Origin: Campylobacteraceae bacterium
Lineage (GTDB): Bacteria > Campylobacterota > Campylobacteria > Campylobacterales > Campylobacteraceae
DNA length: 64,000 nt
NCBI GenBank assembly: GCA_900753405.1
Contig: CAADYZ010000018.1
Coordinates: forward strand, 1 to 64,000
Direction: 5' to 3'
This document shows positions 25,752 to 36,027 of this stretch, in pieces. Numbering within the stretch: position 1 is the first letter of the stretch; every line of letters starts with the position of its first letter. Made by a program: the position numbers and the translations under genes. The notes under the pieces were generated by a model that worked only from the letters and a program-made list of their open reading frames with translations, was not told the origin of the DNA and did no database searches.

Positions 25752-28436
25752 TTAGAATTTATATTTCACATTTGCAGCGGCGTTAAAACCTTGGTTTTTG
25801 CCAAATGCCCCGCCGCCTTTGAGCTCAACGATCACGCTTCCTTCTTCGTAGCTAAGCCCCGCCTCGACAATGACACTGCCGCCTTTTAGGCTTGGTTTGC
25901 CGCCGAAGTTTTCGCCGATGTTGTAGGCAAAGAAGATGTTTTTGCCCTCAGCGGTTGCGCTAAATTCTTGCTCGTATCCTAAGGTAAATTGTGCGTCAAA
26001 AAACTGCGAAACTCGCTTGTTGTAACGCACGCCCGCTTGCGCAGCAAGCGAGGTCACACCGTCAAGGTCGTAGTCAAGCCCATCAACCTGCACGCTTTTG
26101 CCTTGAAGTTGCAACGCCGAAGCGCGGGCGTATAGTTCAAGCGTGTTGTCGCTTGGGACTTTTTTGGTTGTAAAGCGCGTTTTTTTTGCGGCGTTTTTGG
26201 CGGTGACGGCTTTTGAAACTTGTTGCGTGGCGTAAGTTACGGCTTGTTTGGTTGCGATCTTTTTTAGCTTCTCGCTCTCTTGTTTTGGCGCACTTTTTTT
26301 GCCAAAAAGCGAGGCTAACGCGTCAGTAAAGCTAGGTTTTGCCACCTCACTCAACGCCTCACTTGCCACCTCTTGCACGCCTTGCGTCACAGGCGGCTCA
26401 AACGCCTCTTGCGCGCTTGGCTGAGCGAACATCTCGTTTGGCGTTTGGGCTGGGAGCGGGATTTTCTCGGTGCTGCTTAGCTCAAATGTGTGCGAAAACT
26501 CCACGCTAGCACCATAGTAGTTGCGTTTTAAGTCAGCAATCGCCTCGCTTTTGGCGTTGGTTTTTACCTCAAAGTCACTTAGCGAGTTAAAGCCCGCGCG
26601 CAACACCAAACTCACCGCGTTGTTGCCACCAAAGTAGCCCTGTGCAAAAAGCCCCGCACCGAAGTTACTAAGTGAGCCTTCGCCGTTAATTTGCTTTGTG
26701 TTGATCTCGTTTTCACTCTCAAAACTGCCTTTGCTAAGTTCTAAAAACACGCCGTAGATCGCCTCGCTTTTGGTGTATTTTGCAGCGGCGAAGTTGAAGT
26801 GGGCGAGGTTGGTGGTGATCGACGAGCCAGTTTTGGCTTTTAGTTTTTCGTAAGCAAGGGTCGCGGCGGTGAAGTCGCTTTTTAACTCCTTGTCTTTGCT
26901 TGCGATCTTGCCAAGCGTGAGAAAGCTCAGCCCGCCAAGTCTTGCAACGCTGCTAACGCCCACAAGCGAGGCTTCCAAAAGCGCCTTTTCGCCCTCTAAA
27001 AAGCTGTCGGTAAAGCCGCGTGTGTCAAGCCGCAAGTTTGCGAGCGTGGTTTTGTAAGGCAGTGTGTAGCTGTACGAGCCGTTGTTGATCGTCACGCTAG
27101 AAATGGCGGAGTCTTGCGCGGAGATGAGGTTGTTGATCGTAATGAGTTTTGGCGAGGCGGTTGTGTTTGAAAATGTTAAAATCAAATTTGAATTTGCCAG
27201 CCAGTTTTGTGAGGAGTTTAGCACGGTTAGCGCCGTTTGGTTACCGACTTTGATGTTTAGGTTTGTGACCGAGTCGATCTTTTGCACGACTACGCCATTA
27301 GCGTTGATGTTGAGCGTGTTGTCTGCGGCGTTTGCTGCCACGCCGCCTGCGTAACCGCCGATGATGGTTGTGTTGCTAAGATTTGCGGCGGTGTTGATGT
27401 TGATTGTGTTGTGGCTAGCGAGGTTACGCACGCCCGCTTCTTCGACAAAACCGCCGTAAATTGTTGCGCTGCCTGTGATGTCGCCTTCGACATTGACGAC
27501 ATTTGAAGTTGCTGAGCCGCTTTGGACGCGTCCGCCGATGATGTTTGCTGAGCCGCTACCGCTAAGCGTTAGGTTTTTGACGCTCAGTGTGTTTGCGTTT
27601 GCGCTGCTAGTTGCCGCTCCGCCAACTATTTCTAAGCGGCGTAACGAATTTGCGTTACTGACTTCAACCTTGTTTGCAACCGCGCTAACTGAGTTGCCGC
27701 CGATGACGCTTCCGCCAAAGCTAAACTCAAAGTTGTTGAGTTTTACAAAGTTGTCACGCGCGATTTTGCCCTCCAAATTCGTCAAACCGCCGTAAAAATT
27801 CGCTCCTTGTTGGCTCGCTCCGCCACTAACTTCAACTCTGTTTAAGTTTGCCTCAGCGTTGCCAACGCCGCCTGCGACTTGTCCTTCAAGGACTGAGTTT
27901 GTTGCAAAAACCGAATTTGAATTGGCAAATCCTCCTTCGCTGTAACCACCATAAACCGAACGCGCGGTTGAGTTGGTGAGATTTACGGCGTTTGAGTTTG
28001 CCGACCCGAGCGCGTAACTTGCTCCGCCAAAAACGCCCGTGAGATTTGAGCCAAAGCCAAGCGCAACGCTGTTTTTCTCCGCACTCCCTGCTAGTGACAA
28101 CCCGCCAAAAGCTGAGCCAAATTCGCTACTTACATTATTTAACTTAACTTCGTTTTGCTGCGTAAGTGCGTTGTTGCTAAACGCGCCGTAAATGTTGCCT
28201 TCTTCGAGCGTTGTGTCGTTTTCGGTAAAGACGGCGTTGCTAAACTCGACTCTGTTGTAAGAAAACGACCCGCCAAGTTCGCTCGTGGCGTTGGTGTCAC
28301 CACTGTGCGTGAAGTTTGCGCAAGTTAGCACTGGGTAGATGGCGTTTGCGTTTTTGTAGCAAGTTGTAGGTAACGCCGCAGCGTTTGCAAGCGAGGCGAT
28401 TAACGCGGTTGAGAGTAGGGCGTGAGTGTGTTTCAT
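25752..28436 (-). CDS. Autotransporter with Gly/Asn-rich beta-helix passenger
   Basis: This 894-residue surface protein has a signal peptide (MKHTHALLSTALIASLANA). The passenger, about residues 20-500, is built of 20-25-residue units such as SVYGGYSEGGFANSNSV and VVGGN-type turns, typical of a beta-helix. The C-terminal autotransporter barrel ends in VKYKF with a terminal Phe. The barrel region carries an unusual insertion of roughly 110 residues rich in Ala, Lys and Gln (KKSAPKQESEKLKKIATKQA and following). ATG 28436 with AAGGA is used; 41 upstream codons in frame are unlikely to be translated. It is divergent from the first giant autotransporter and shares its passenger style. The ligand or host role cannot be read. 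Confidence 0.85.
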   Translation of the reverse strand: MKHTHALLSTALIASLANAAALPTTCYKNANAIYPVLTCANFTHSGDTNATSELGGSFSYNRVEFSNAVFTENDTTLEEGNIYGAFSNNALTQQNEVKLNNVSSEFGSAFGGLSLAGSAEKNSVALGFGSNLTGVFGGASYALGSANSNAVNLTNSTARSVYGGYSEGGFANSNSVFATNSVLEGQVAGGVGNAEANLNRVEVSGGASQQGANFYGGLTNLEGKIARDNFVKLNNFEFSFGGSVIGGNSVSAVANKVEVSNANSLRRLEIVGGAATSSANANTLSVKNLTLSGSGSANIIGGRVQSGSATSNVVNVEGDITGSATIYGGFVEEAGVRNLASHNTININTAANLSNTTIIGGYAGGVAANAADNTLNINANGVVVQKIDSVTNLNIKVGNQTALTVLNSSQNWLANSNLILTFSNTTASPKLITINNLISAQDSAISSVTINNGSYSYTLPYKTTLANLRLDTRGFTDSFLEGEKALLEASLVGVSSVARLGGLSFLTLGKIASKDKELKSDFTAATLAYEKLKAKTGSSITTNLAHFNFAAAKYTKSEAIYGVFLELSKGSFESENEINTKQINGEGSLSNFGAGLFAQGYFGGNNAVSLVLRAGFNSLSDFEVKTNAKSEAIADLKRNYYGASVEFSHTFELSSTEKIPLPAQTPNEMFAQPSAQEAFEPPVTQGVQEVASEALSEVAKPSFTDALASLFGKKSAPKQESEKLKKIATKQAVTYATQQVSKAVTAKNAAKKTRFTTKKVPSDNTLELYARASALQLQGKSVQVDGLDYDLDGVTSLAAQAGVRYNKRVSQFFDAQFTLGYEQEFSATAEGKNIFFAYNIGENFGGKPSLKGGSVIVEAGLSYEEGSVIVELKGGGAFGKNQGFNAAANVKYKF

Positions 28437-28566
28437 TGCAAATCCTTTTTTGCTAAAAATTATCGTAAAAGTTTTTAAACTATTCTTAAACGAGGCGATT
28501 TTGCAAGTGAGTCGTTTTGTAACGCCTTTGTAAGCGTTTTGAAACCAAATAACCCTCAAAAAGCAA

Positions 28567-28600
28567 AATTGTCAAAACCAAATTTGATTTTAACAATTTT
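28567..28600. repeat. 34-bp iterated palindrome in the divergent autotransporter control region
   Basis: AAATTGTCAAAACC and a near-mirror GATTTTAACAATTT flank CAAATTT. It sits between two divergent autotransporter genes, about 130 bp before one start and 145 bp before the other. Confidence 0.8.
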
Positions 28601-28743
28601 AAAATTTGCACAAAAATTTAGCATTTTTTAGGCAAAAGTGGCTAAAATTGCACGAATTTTAGTAAATGAGTTTGAATTTAGTTTTCTTTAAGCTTGATTA
28701 ATGTTTAATAAGCGTTAATAAAATTTTTTCAAAAGGATGGCAA

Positions 28744-31700
28744 ATGAAGGTAAAGTCACGCAAAAATTCTCTCAAAAGAAGAGACATTCACGCTGAGGTT
28801 TTTGGGGTAAATGAAGGCAAAAAAGGCGGGTCAAATTCGCTTTTGACAACCTCTTTTGCAAGCAGGGTTGCACTTGGGGCGGTGGCGGTTGCGACACTTG
28901 GCAGCTACGCGAGTGCAAACACGAACACGCTAGCTGGAAATATGAAAATTTCAGGAGCGTGCGTTCCACAAGCCCAAGCCACGGACAACTCTTATAAAAT
29001 TGTTTGCAACAACTCTTCATTTGCTTACAAAGGTAACATTTACGGCGACTACGGCGACAACAAAACGGTCGGCAACAACCTTACCATCTCAAACATCAAT
29101 GTCACTTCGGCTAACGACAACGACACCTTTGGGAGTTATGTTTTAAAAAGTGACGGCAGCATTTTTGGCACATTTGTCACGCCAAACAAAAAGGGACACC
29201 AAACCCACCCTGGCACGAACAACACAGTGACGATCAACGGCACGGCAAATGTCTCAGGCTCGGTGTATGGCGCTTACGCGAACACGACTAAGACTAGCGG
29301 CGACTTGGATAATATGAACGCGCATAACAACTCAGTAACGCTAAGCGGCAAGAGCAACTCTGAGCGCGTTAGTGTTGGCGGGGACGCTGCTGGTGCGTTT
29401 GCGGCTAAACAGGCAAACTCAAACAAACTCAACTCGACATTTGCCAATGTCAAAGGAAATGTCATTGGCGGACTTGGTTTTGGCAACCAAGCTGCGGCGA
29501 AATACAACACGGTTAGTCTCACAAATTCAAGCGTTGGCGGTAGTGTCATCGGCGGCTTTGTTAATAATATTTATGCAAACTCGCTTCTTAACGGCAACAA
29601 AGTTAGCCTCTTAAACTCAAATGTCAGCTACCTCTCAAACGGCGTGCTTGAAGGCTACGGCGCGTTTGGTGCGGTGGCAAAGGGTTCAAGCGTTGTGAGT
29701 CAAAACAGCCTCACTCTCTCAAACAGCTACGCTTACATCACAGGCTACAAGGGTAACGGCTCGCTTTCGTCAAACTCGTTTGGCGTGAATTCGATGATGA
29801 CAGGTGGTTACTCTATGGGCACAGGAAGCGTGCAAAACAACACACTTAGCATCACCAACAACTCAACCGTTGTTACAGGCGGGACCTCAAATTTGCAAGA
29901 TTACGGCTTTTTGGGTGGTGGTTTGGCAACGGGCGGAAATGTCACTGGCAACACGCTTTTGCTTAACGCCTCGACCATTCAAGGCGTTAGCTCAACTGGC
30001 TCGCTTGCGATTGTGTATGTCTCAGGTGGTGCGCAGCTGCAAAAAAACGCAAGTTTCTTGGTTGCAAACAACACACTTAGCGTCATCAACGGCACGATCA
30101 ACCTCTCAGCCATTCAAAAGGCAGTTTTAGGACAAGCGGCGTTCGTGACTGGTGGTTACGCGGCGAATGGCACAACGATTGGAAATAAGATCAATGTTAC
30201 AGGCACAAGTAAAATTCTAGCTGATTTGATCGGTGGTTTTGCAGGAAGCGGACTTATCATCGCGGCTAGCAGCTCAGATTTTGGCGGTAAGTCTGAGGGA
30301 AATAGCGTTTCAGTTGGCAGTGGCGCGCAAGTAAGCGGCAGTGTTGTCGGCGGTTTGAGTGTGAAAAACGCCTCAGTTAAAAACCAAGTTAATGTAAGTG
30401 GCGTGACGGTTGATGCGGGTGTGTTTGGTGGTCTTGCAGGCACGGGGAATTCTACAAAAAGTGAAGGCAACATTGTTACCATCTCAAAAACCAACATCAC
30501 AGGCAAGACTGCAAACATCGACTACTACATCCACACTGGGCTGAGATATCGCGTAGGTGGTGCGGCGATCGCAGGCTTTGCGGTAACAGGCAATGTTACT
30601 GCAAACAGCATTAACCTCACCGACAGCCAAACGGCAAATGTCATCGCAGGTGGCGCAAGCGGCTTAGGCTTTGTGAATCAAAACAATGTGTCTCTTAAAA
30701 ATGTCACAACAAAAGGCGCGGTTTTTGGCGGTAATGTCTTGCAGTCGGTCCTTGGCGCGGTTATGCAAATTCCAAGTGGAGCACACGCAAATAAAGTCGT
30801 GCTTGAAAACAGCTCAGTTCTAGGCGGTGCGACCATCAACCTTAACGCCTCAAACAACCAAACGGCGTATGTTACTGAGGGTAATGTCTTTGGCGGCATC
30901 GGCGCAACGGGTGGTGCGGGAAGTAACGCAGTTGAGGTAAAGGCCAACTCGACAATCGGCGGAACTGTGCTTGGTGGCGGAAGCTTTGGCGGAAACTCGA
31001 CTAACAACTCGGTGGAGATCAAGGGTGAGAGTAAATCAAATTCGGTTTTGGTAAAAGGCGGCGTCTTTGGCGGTCTTAACTACCGCCCTGAGGGTTACAA
31101 CCAAAGTGGGAAAATACAGCCAAATACCGCTACAAGCAAAGTTAGTGGCAACAAACTTGTGCTTAAAAATGTAAATGTAAGCGGCGAGACACGAAACACA
31201 ACTTTTGCGCAAAACGCAGCTTTCAAATTTGAAGTTGGCGGCACGGTTAGTGCGGGTTTAGGCTACGGTAATGTAACGGCAAGCGAAAATAAGGTAATTG
31301 CAGAGAATATCTCGATCACAGGCTCGCTCATCAGTGGCGGCGCGCTTGCTGGAAATGTCAGCGGAAACAGAGTGAATGCAACTAACGCGCAAATCGGCGG
31401 TAACATCTACGGCGGTTTTAACATCAACGCAAGTGGTTCAACTTTTAACAAAAATGTCAGCACGCCAAACCCACTTTACAGCAGCGCAAACTCAAACATC
31501 GTTGAGCTTAGTGGAGTGAATGTAACTGGTGCGGCGAACTACTCTCTTCTTGGCATCGCCTTTGACACTGAGGGTAATGTAATGGGCGGTTACGCTGGTA
31601 GCGGCGGGGCTAGCTCAAACAAAGTTAGCTTGACTGACAATTTAGTAAAAAGTGTTGTAAGCGGCTCAGTCATCGGCGGTGCAAGCTTCTTTGGCGCGGC

Positions 31701-34700
31701 AACTTCAAACAACCTTACAATCAGCGGTCAAGCAACTGACTACTCAGTCGTAAAAGGCGGCGCATTCGGCGGACTTTCGTTTGCAAACGCAGTTAGGTCA
31801 AACATCGTAAAACTTAGCAACATCAACCTTACAGGCGAGACAAAAACGCTGACTTTCGGACGCGGTGCAGGCGGCTTTGAGGCTGGTGGTAGCGTTGCGG
31901 GCGGTTTTGCTTACGGACCTGGCGAGGCTGTCAAAAACGAAGTTGAAATCACAAACGCTAGTGTCGCAGGCTCAGTCATCGGCGGTTGGAGCGTTGGCGG
32001 AAATGCTAGCCAAAACAAGGTAAATCTCACCAACGCCGCCATCAGCGGTAACATCTACGCTGGTGTTTCAAACAAAAGTGCAAACTTAACCACAGGCAAA
32101 GCAGACAACAACACACTTGTGCTTAGTAATGTAAGCGTAAAAGGCGGGGCGAATGTCAGTGCGGAGGCAAACGGCACGGCAACGGTGCAAGCGGGCGCGG
32201 TTTATGGCGGAAATTCGTTTGACGGCTCAGCTTCGTTTAACAGCGTTACGGTTACAAACAACTCTTCGCTTGCCTCAGATGTCATCGGCGGACTTGCTGA
32301 GGGCAAGGGTGATGCGAAAAACAACACGGTTGTAGTTAGCAACGCGCAGACTTATGGCTATGTCGTGGGCGGTTGGGCAAACGGCACAGGCGAGGCAAGC
32401 GGCAATGTGGTGAATATCTCAAACTCAGTCATCAACACAAAACAACAAGGCACGGCAGCTAACATCAACGCTTCTGCGATCACAAGCCTTAATCAAGTCG
32501 CGGTCATCGGCGGCTACTCAAAAAATGGCGTGGCAAAAGACAACGCGATCAACATCGTAAATTCGACAATTTACGGACACATCTGCGTTGCTTACCAAGA
32601 AAAGCAGAGTTATTCAAGCGCGGCGGGCAACAAAGCGCAGATTGACGGCAACTTGACCGACCCGCTAGCTGGCAATGTCACAAGAAGCGGTTTAGGCGGC
32701 ATCAAAGTTGTAAATAGCACGATTCGTGGTTCGTTTTTGAGAATTTGCGGACAAAACACAACCATTGAAAACAACCAAGTGGCGATCGCGGCGGTGAATT
32801 CAAGCTTTGATAGTATGAATGTCAGCGGTAACTTAACTAACGCGACAATCACAAACTCAAATGTCACCAACGCGACAATCAACACAAGCGAAGTTGGAAC
32901 TTCAAACCTCACCAACGCGACAATTAACAACAGCGTTGTGGGCAACTCGAACATCACCGCTTCAAACGCGAACAACTCAACACTAACGCGCGATAACATC
33001 ACAAATTCAAATGTCACTAACAGCAATGTTACGCTTTCAAATTTGTCAAATTCGAATTTGACAAATTCTAACATCTCAAATAGCTCGCTTTCAAAGGCGA
33101 ATGTCTCAAATTCGAATTTAACAAACAGCAACGCAACGCTTAGCAACATTACACTTAGTAATGTAAGCAACTCAAACTTAACGCTTAGTAATGTGACAAA
33201 TTCGAATTTGACAGGTGTGAATGTAAGCGAGTCAAATGTCTCTAACAATACGATCGCAAATTCAAATTTGAGCGGTTACAACATCACAAACAACAACATC
33301 TCAAACAGCTTTTACGGCGATATTAACTTTACAAATGACATTTTAAATAAAAACAACTACACAAATGTGACCTTCACGCGCGTTAATGTAACAGGCGGAC
33401 AAAACATCTCAAACCAAAAGTTCCACAACGCGACAATTAACAATGTCACGCTAAACAACGCAAGTGTAAATGCCTCTTCGGTGCTTAACGCAACGCTAAA
33501 TGACGGCACGGCTTGCTACTCAAATATCTACTCGTCTAAGCTAAACAACGAGGAGATTTGCTTTTCAAATGTATTCACAAGCCAGATTCAAGGCTCAAAT
33601 GTCACGGCGTCTAATGTCAGCGGCGGGACGATCAACAACTCGTTAGTCCGCCAAGGCAGCATTGTCATCGGCGCAAATGTCACAAACTCAAACGCCTCAT
33701 ACTCAGCCTTCATCCACTCACAGCTTGACTCAGTCAATCTCTCAAATGTGATGCTAAATGGCACAAATGTGTCAAATTCAAATTTGGTTAATACAAGTTT
33801 TGTGGATGTTGTCATCACCAAGACAAATGTAACAGGTGTGGCAGCTGACAACGAGACTTCGATCAACGAGAAATTTGCGCCAGTCAATGTCGTCTTCAAA
33901 GACTCAAACATCACTCTAACAAAGGCGGACAAAGGCAAGATCAATGTAACTCTTGACATTTTAGACAAGATGGACATCGTAAATTCTTCGGTCATTGTCG
34001 CAACGACAAATAGTGGAGAAATTACCGCAAATGTAAAAGTAAATCAAGTTAATTACGATGCAAACTTGGTTGTCGCAAACTCAACAAGCGGTAGAATTCA
34101 CGCCATTTTGAACGCAAATCGCTCGATCATCAAAGGCAACGCGACAGGCGCGCACTCTGAGAGTGGTGCGGTGGATGCGACTTTGGTTGCAAACAACAGC
34201 ATTGTCGAAGGAAACTTAGTCGCTGCAAGCACAAACAGCGGTAGTGCGACTGGTAGGCTGCACTTCCAAGGCGAGATCAAAGGCGACATCATCGCCGCCC
34301 AAAGCCAAAGCGGCGCGGTTAAAGGCTCGCTGACAGTTGGCGGTGCGGTGAGTGCGAAAAATGTCATCGCCGCAAAGACTCAAACGGGCAACGCCGATGG
34401 CAACGAACTGATCATCAACGGCGGGCAGTCTTCAAACAACAACATCACCCTTTACGGCGGTTTGGTTGAAAGCGGCACGAAAAACAACACCGCAAACCGC
34501 AACACCGTGAATGTGACTTACAAGGTGGATTGGAGTGAGGCGACACTTTACGGCGGACGCGTGTTAAACGGCGGGCAGGATGTTGCAGGGGCGGACGCAA
34601 AACGCGGCAACACGCTTAACATTTTTAGCACCGACAACAGTTTCAAAGACATCAAAAACTTCGAATTTATCAACTTCTACCTCCCTTCAACCTTCGTTGT

Positions 34701-35922
34701 TGGGCAACCTGCCATTAGACTTTACTCAAAAGAGGCGGTGGATTTTAACGGCGTTAAATTTGGCGTTGGTAACTTAGGCGAAAACCCAGCCCTAGCAGGC
34801 ACAGCCAAAAAGACAACAACCTTCACACTAGTTGAGTCGCAAAACTCAGAGTTGAAGCTTGACAAAACGATTCAATGGAGCTATTTAGACAGCATTTCTG
34901 AGCGCTTTAACATCAACATCAACAAAGAGGGCAGTCAAAAGCTTGTTATGGTAGCGACAAAAGAGGTTGCAGAGGAGCAAAAAGTCATCTTCGAGTCAGC
35001 TCTTGCAGGTGCGTTAGCAGTCACTTCAAACCTCAAAGTCATCGAGGATATGCTTAACCAAGCCAACCCAAGCGAGGACTTAACAGGTGGCGACCTCTCA
35101 CTTGGCGCACTCTCTTTTGACAGCGTCAAAACCACAACTGGGTCGTATGTGAAGTCACAAAACTTCGGGCTTTCAGTCGGTTTTGCGAAAAACTACAATG
35201 ACGAGTTGTTCTACGGCGCGTTTTTTGAAGGCGGCTTTGGCAGTTACGACACATTCAACGACTTTGCCTCAGGCGAGTTAAATGGCGAGGGCAGCTCAAC
35301 TCACTACGGCTTAGGCGGTTTTGTTAAGGCGTTGTTTGGAGACGATTACGACAACCAAATCCAAGCTAGCGTGCGTGTGGGTATGCTCTCAAACAAATTT
35401 GACGCCACACTCAACGAACACAACGCCGCACCAGCGCTCGTGGCAAATGATGTGGATATGAGCGGGATGTACTACGGCGCAAGTGCGACCTATTCACGCA
35501 ACCTCTACACTTGGGAGAGAGGCAAACTTTGGGCGTATTTTGGCGGTGCTTACACGAATTTAGCGGGGACGGATGTTGAAGTAGGCAAGGACTCTTTCAG
35601 CATTGACGCGGTTAGCTCGTTTGTGCTAAACCTTGGCGCGCGTTACACTCACAGCTTTGACTCGTATTTAGGCGGCTTTGTAAAACTAGGGCTTGAACAA
35701 GAGTTGATGGGTGAGAGTGACGGCACAAACAACCGCAACAACTACGCCGTTTCGCAATACTTAGATATGCCGTCATTTAAAGGCACAACGGGCGTTACAG
35801 AGTTTGGCGTAAGCTACCGCGCGAAAGAAAACGGCGGCTTTGTCATCGACCTTTCACTCAAAGGCTTGTTTGGTAAAAACAGCGGTTTTGGTGGTAATGT
35901 AAAGGCAAATTACCGCTTCTAG
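28744..35922 (+). CDS. Giant autotransporter (2392 aa) with Asn-rich pentapeptide tract
   Basis: The protein begins with a long basic N-region (MKVKSRKNSLKRRDIHAEVF), then a hydrophobic stretch (VALGAVAVATLGSYASA) ending the signal near residue 60. Residues about 60-1350 are glycine-rich beta-helix units (VIGGF, VFGGL, GNVTGN). A short Cys-containing module (YGHICVAYQEK to FLRICG) follows. Residues about 1356-1700 are a five-residue repeat of the form SNLTN SNISN SNVTL. A second glycine-rich region leads to the barrel, about residues 2128-2392 (GSYVKSQNFGLSVGFAKN to VKANYRF). Its paralogue lies 0.8 kb downstream. The start is ATG at 28744 after AAAAGGATGGCAA. Adhesion or another surface role is inference. 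Confidence 0.9.
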   Translation: MKVKSRKNSLKRRDIHAEVFGVNEGKKGGSNSLLTTSFASRVALGAVAVATLGSYASANTNTLAGNMKISGACVPQAQATDNSYKIVCNNSSFAYKGNIYGDYGDNKTVGNNLTISNINVTSANDNDTFGSYVLKSDGSIFGTFVTPNKKGHQTHPGTNNTVTINGTANVSGSVYGAYANTTKTSGDLDNMNAHNNSVTLSGKSNSERVSVGGDAAGAFAAKQANSNKLNSTFANVKGNVIGGLGFGNQAAAKYNTVSLTNSSVGGSVIGGFVNNIYANSLLNGNKVSLLNSNVSYLSNGVLEGYGAFGAVAKGSSVVSQNSLTLSNSYAYITGYKGNGSLSSNSFGVNSMMTGGYSMGTGSVQNNTLSITNNSTVVTGGTSNLQDYGFLGGGLATGGNVTGNTLLLNASTIQGVSSTGSLAIVYVSGGAQLQKNASFLVANNTLSVINGTINLSAIQKAVLGQAAFVTGGYAANGTTIGNKINVTGTSKILADLIGGFAGSGLIIAASSSDFGGKSEGNSVSVGSGAQVSGSVVGGLSVKNASVKNQVNVSGVTVDAGVFGGLAGTGNSTKSEGNIVTISKTNITGKTANIDYYIHTGLRYRVGGAAIAGFAVTGNVTANSINLTDSQTANVIAGGASGLGFVNQNNVSLKNVTTKGAVFGGNVLQSVLGAVMQIPSGAHANKVVLENSSVLGGATINLNASNNQTAYVTEGNVFGGIGATGGAGSNAVEVKANSTIGGTVLGGGSFGGNSTNNSVEIKGESKSNSVLVKGGVFGGLNYRPEGYNQSGKIQPNTATSKVSGNKLVLKNVNVSGETRNTTFAQNAAFKFEVGGTVSAGLGYGNVTASENKVIAENISITGSLISGGALAGNVSGNRVNATNAQIGGNIYGGFNINASGSTFNKNVSTPNPLYSSANSNIVELSGVNVTGAANYSLLGIAFDTEGNVMGGYAGSGGASSNKVSLTDNLVKSVVSGSVIGGASFFGAATSNNLTISGQATDYSVVKGGAFGGLSFANAVRSNIVKLSNINLTGETKTLTFGRGAGGFEAGGSVAGGFAYGPGEAVKNEVEITNASVAGSVIGGWSVGGNASQNKVNLTNAAISGNIYAGVSNKSANLTTGKADNNTLVLSNVSVKGGANVSAEANGTATVQAGAVYGGNSFDGSASFNSVTVTNNSSLASDVIGGLAEGKGDAKNNTVVVSNAQTYGYVVGGWANGTGEASGNVVNISNSVINTKQQGTAANINASAITSLNQVAVIGGYSKNGVAKDNAINIVNSTIYGHICVAYQEKQSYSSAAGNKAQIDGNLTDPLAGNVTRSGLGGIKVVNSTIRGSFLRICGQNTTIENNQVAIAAVNSSFDSMNVSGNLTNATITNSNVTNATINTSEVGTSNLTNATINNSVVGNSNITASNANNSTLTRDNITNSNVTNSNVTLSNLSNSNLTNSNISNSSLSKANVSNSNLTNSNATLSNITLSNVSNSNLTLSNVTNSNLTGVNVSESNVSNNTIANSNLSGYNITNNNISNSFYGDINFTNDILNKNNYTNVTFTRVNVTGGQNISNQKFHNATINNVTLNNASVNASSVLNATLNDGTACYSNIYSSKLNNEEICFSNVFTSQIQGSNVTASNVSGGTINNSLVRQGSIVIGANVTNSNASYSAFIHSQLDSVNLSNVMLNGTNVSNSNLVNTSFVDVVITKTNVTGVAADNETSINEKFAPVNVVFKDSNITLTKADKGKINVTLDILDKMDIVNSSVIVATTNSGEITANVKVNQVNYDANLVVANSTSGRIHAILNANRSIIKGNATGAHSESGAVDATLVANNSIVEGNLVAASTNSGSATGRLHFQGEIKGDIIAAQSQSGAVKGSLTVGGAVSAKNVIAAKTQTGNADGNELIINGGQSSNNNITLYGGLVESGTKNNTANRNTVNVTYKVDWSEATLYGGRVLNGGQDVAGADAKRGNTLNIFSTDNSFKDIKNFEFINFYLPSTFVVGQPAIRLYSKEAVDFNGVKFGVGNLGENPALAGTAKKTTTFTLVESQNSELKLDKTIQWSYLDSISERFNININKEGSQKLVMVATKEVAEEQKVIFESALAGALAVTSNLKVIEDMLNQANPSEDLTGGDLSLGALSFDSVKTTTGSYVKSQNFGLSVGFAKNYNDELFYGAFFEGGFGSYDTFNDFASGELNGEGSSTHYGLGGFVKALFGDDYDNQIQASVRVGMLSNKFDATLNEHNAAPALVANDVDMSGMYYGASATYSRNLYTWERGKLWAYFGGAYTNLAGTDVEVGKDSFSIDAVSSFVLNLGARYTHSFDSYLGGFVKLGLEQELMGESDGTNNRNNYAVSQYLDMPSFKGTTGVTEFGVSYRAKENGGFVIDLSLKGLFGKNSGFGGNVKANYRF
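32810..33850 (+). repeat. Pentapeptide-coding tract in the first giant autotransporter
   Basis: DNA here is a degenerate 15-bp tandem (TCAAATTCGAATTTGACAAA-like, TCAAATGTCACAAAC-like) coding SNLTN/SNVTN/SNIS pentapeptides. Copies of the iterated palindrome occur in frame near 33043-33065, 33110-33125, 33197-33215 and 33777-33790. Confidence 0.85.
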
Positions 35923-35928
35923 ACTAGT

Positions 35929-35958
35929 TAAATTCGGTTTTTGCAAAAACCGAATTTA
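35929..35958. repeat. Perfect 30-bp palindrome after the giant autotransporter
   Basis: TAAATTCGGTTTTTG is followed directly by its exact reverse complement CAAAAACCGAATTTA. It starts 6 nt after the stop codon. A T-run lies about 10 nt beyond it, so it may contribute to termination. Confidence 0.85.
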
Positions 35959-35986
35959 GCCTTACACTTTTTTTCATCAGCCTTTC

Positions 35987-36027
35987 ACGCTACACTTTTA
36001 ATCATTGAGAGTGTAGCGTTTTTTTTT
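35987..36027 (+). terminator. Rho-independent terminator of the first giant autotransporter
   Basis: ACGCTACACT (35987-35996) pairs perfectly with AGTGTAGCGT (36010-36019) across a 13-nt loop. A run of eight further T residues follows directly. Confidence 0.88.

Noticed and set aside
28437..28559. 41-residue N-terminal extension of the small autotransporter
   Set aside because: The internal ATG at 28436 has AAGGA upstream and begins a standard signal peptide; the extension would hide it.
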